From Leptolyngbya sp. PCC 6406 (GTDB lineage: Bacteria > Cyanobacteriota > Cyanobacteriia > Phormidesmidales > Phormidesmidaceae), in assembly GCF_000332095.2 (NCBI RefSeq), contig NZ_KI913949.1, positions 5,290,507-5,354,506 on the forward strand: a DNA stretch of 64,000 nucleotides. Direction: 5' to 3'. The notes under the pieces were generated by a model, which was not told the DNA's origin, ran no database searches, and was given only the letters and a program-made list of their open reading frames with translations. Shown here piece after piece: positions 63,948 to 64,000 of the stretch. Each line of letters opens with the position of its first letter. Within the stretch, counting starts at the first letter, position 1. Position numbers and translations under genes: made by a program.

Positions 63948-64000
63948 TACTCTGCGGCGTAAATACCCTGGCCGTTCCATCGTGGCACACTCGGCCCCTC
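63944..64000. mobile_element. MITE-like terminus overlapping the TPR stop codon
   Basis: CTAGTACTCTGCGGCGTAAA (63944-63963) is the same terminus as at 59314, 59456 and 59598, followed by TACCCTGGCCGTTCCATCGT as in the third copy near 59618. The unit continues beyond the window. Its first bases supply the TPR gene stop codon. Confidence 0.65.

Overview
The window is cyanobacterial chromosome. The octamer GCGATCGC (HIP1) recurs throughout coding and non-coding DNA. GUN4 (magnesium chelatase activator), the plastid/cyanobacterial Ycf36-type protein and the cyanobacterial forms of PEP carboxylase, DnaA, isocitrate dehydrogenase and DUF1574/MBOAT proteins point the same way. The DNA is moderately GC-rich and gene-dense. 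I cannot name the genus from the sequence alone.

Layout. 1-6100: 3' end of ribF, an orphan MoxR ATPase, a decayed HNH-nuclease locus, then a minus-strand run of a beta-lactamase-like serine hydrolase, a TrmJ-type methyltransferase and an RlpA-like protein. 6650-8800: yidD, a PadR regulator and a chromate transporter whose leader holds a perfect 50-bp palindrome. 8850-13850: isochorismatase-fold hydrolase, a small outer-membrane-type protein, ppc and a small conserved protein. 14110-24040: an SGNH/DUF1574 plus MBOAT acylation pair, a Pat-type acyl-CoA synthetase/acetyltransferase, and a TgpA-like transglutaminase-fold protein that lacks its catalytic Cys and His.

24050-31900 is an accessory, AT-richer island. 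It holds an overlapping AAA ATPase/subtilase pair that matches the IetAS antiphage system, a membrane-anchored PD-(D/E)XK-like protein, a winged-helix/TumE-like toxin pair, two small companion-type proteins and gene fragments. It abuts the replication locus: dnaN, a DnaA-box cluster that is a good oriC candidate (33040-33574), and dnaA.

35450-38320 is an LPS-export cluster (lptA, lptB, lptF/G). 38430-43640 is a signalling operon: a BMP-type substrate-binding lipoprotein followed by a hybrid sensor kinase and a receiver-kinase. 44000-53400 holds a DnaQ-like exonuclease, a repeat-rich spacer, a helicase-like ATPase, initiator tRNA-Met, the rsfS/ycf36/asparaginase run, a coiled-coil protein, an intact transglutaminase and argF. 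53520-59290 has an RsbW-like kinase with a SpoIIE-type phosphatase, a secreted PPC-domain protein with a His-rich leader, gun4 and icd.

59300-64000 is repeat-dominated. Two tandem 142-bp MITE-like units and mixed interspersed repeats surround an AAA/STAND-like ATPase gene and a TPR gene with seven near-identical 120-bp repeats. The TPR stop codon lies inside the terminus of another copy of the same repeat family.

The strongest leads are the IetAS locus and its neighbouring toxin/nuclease genes beside the origin, the ATPase/TPR pair, the MITE-like family and the 50-bp palindrome in front of chrA. Product names rest on motif recognition by eye; no database search was run.
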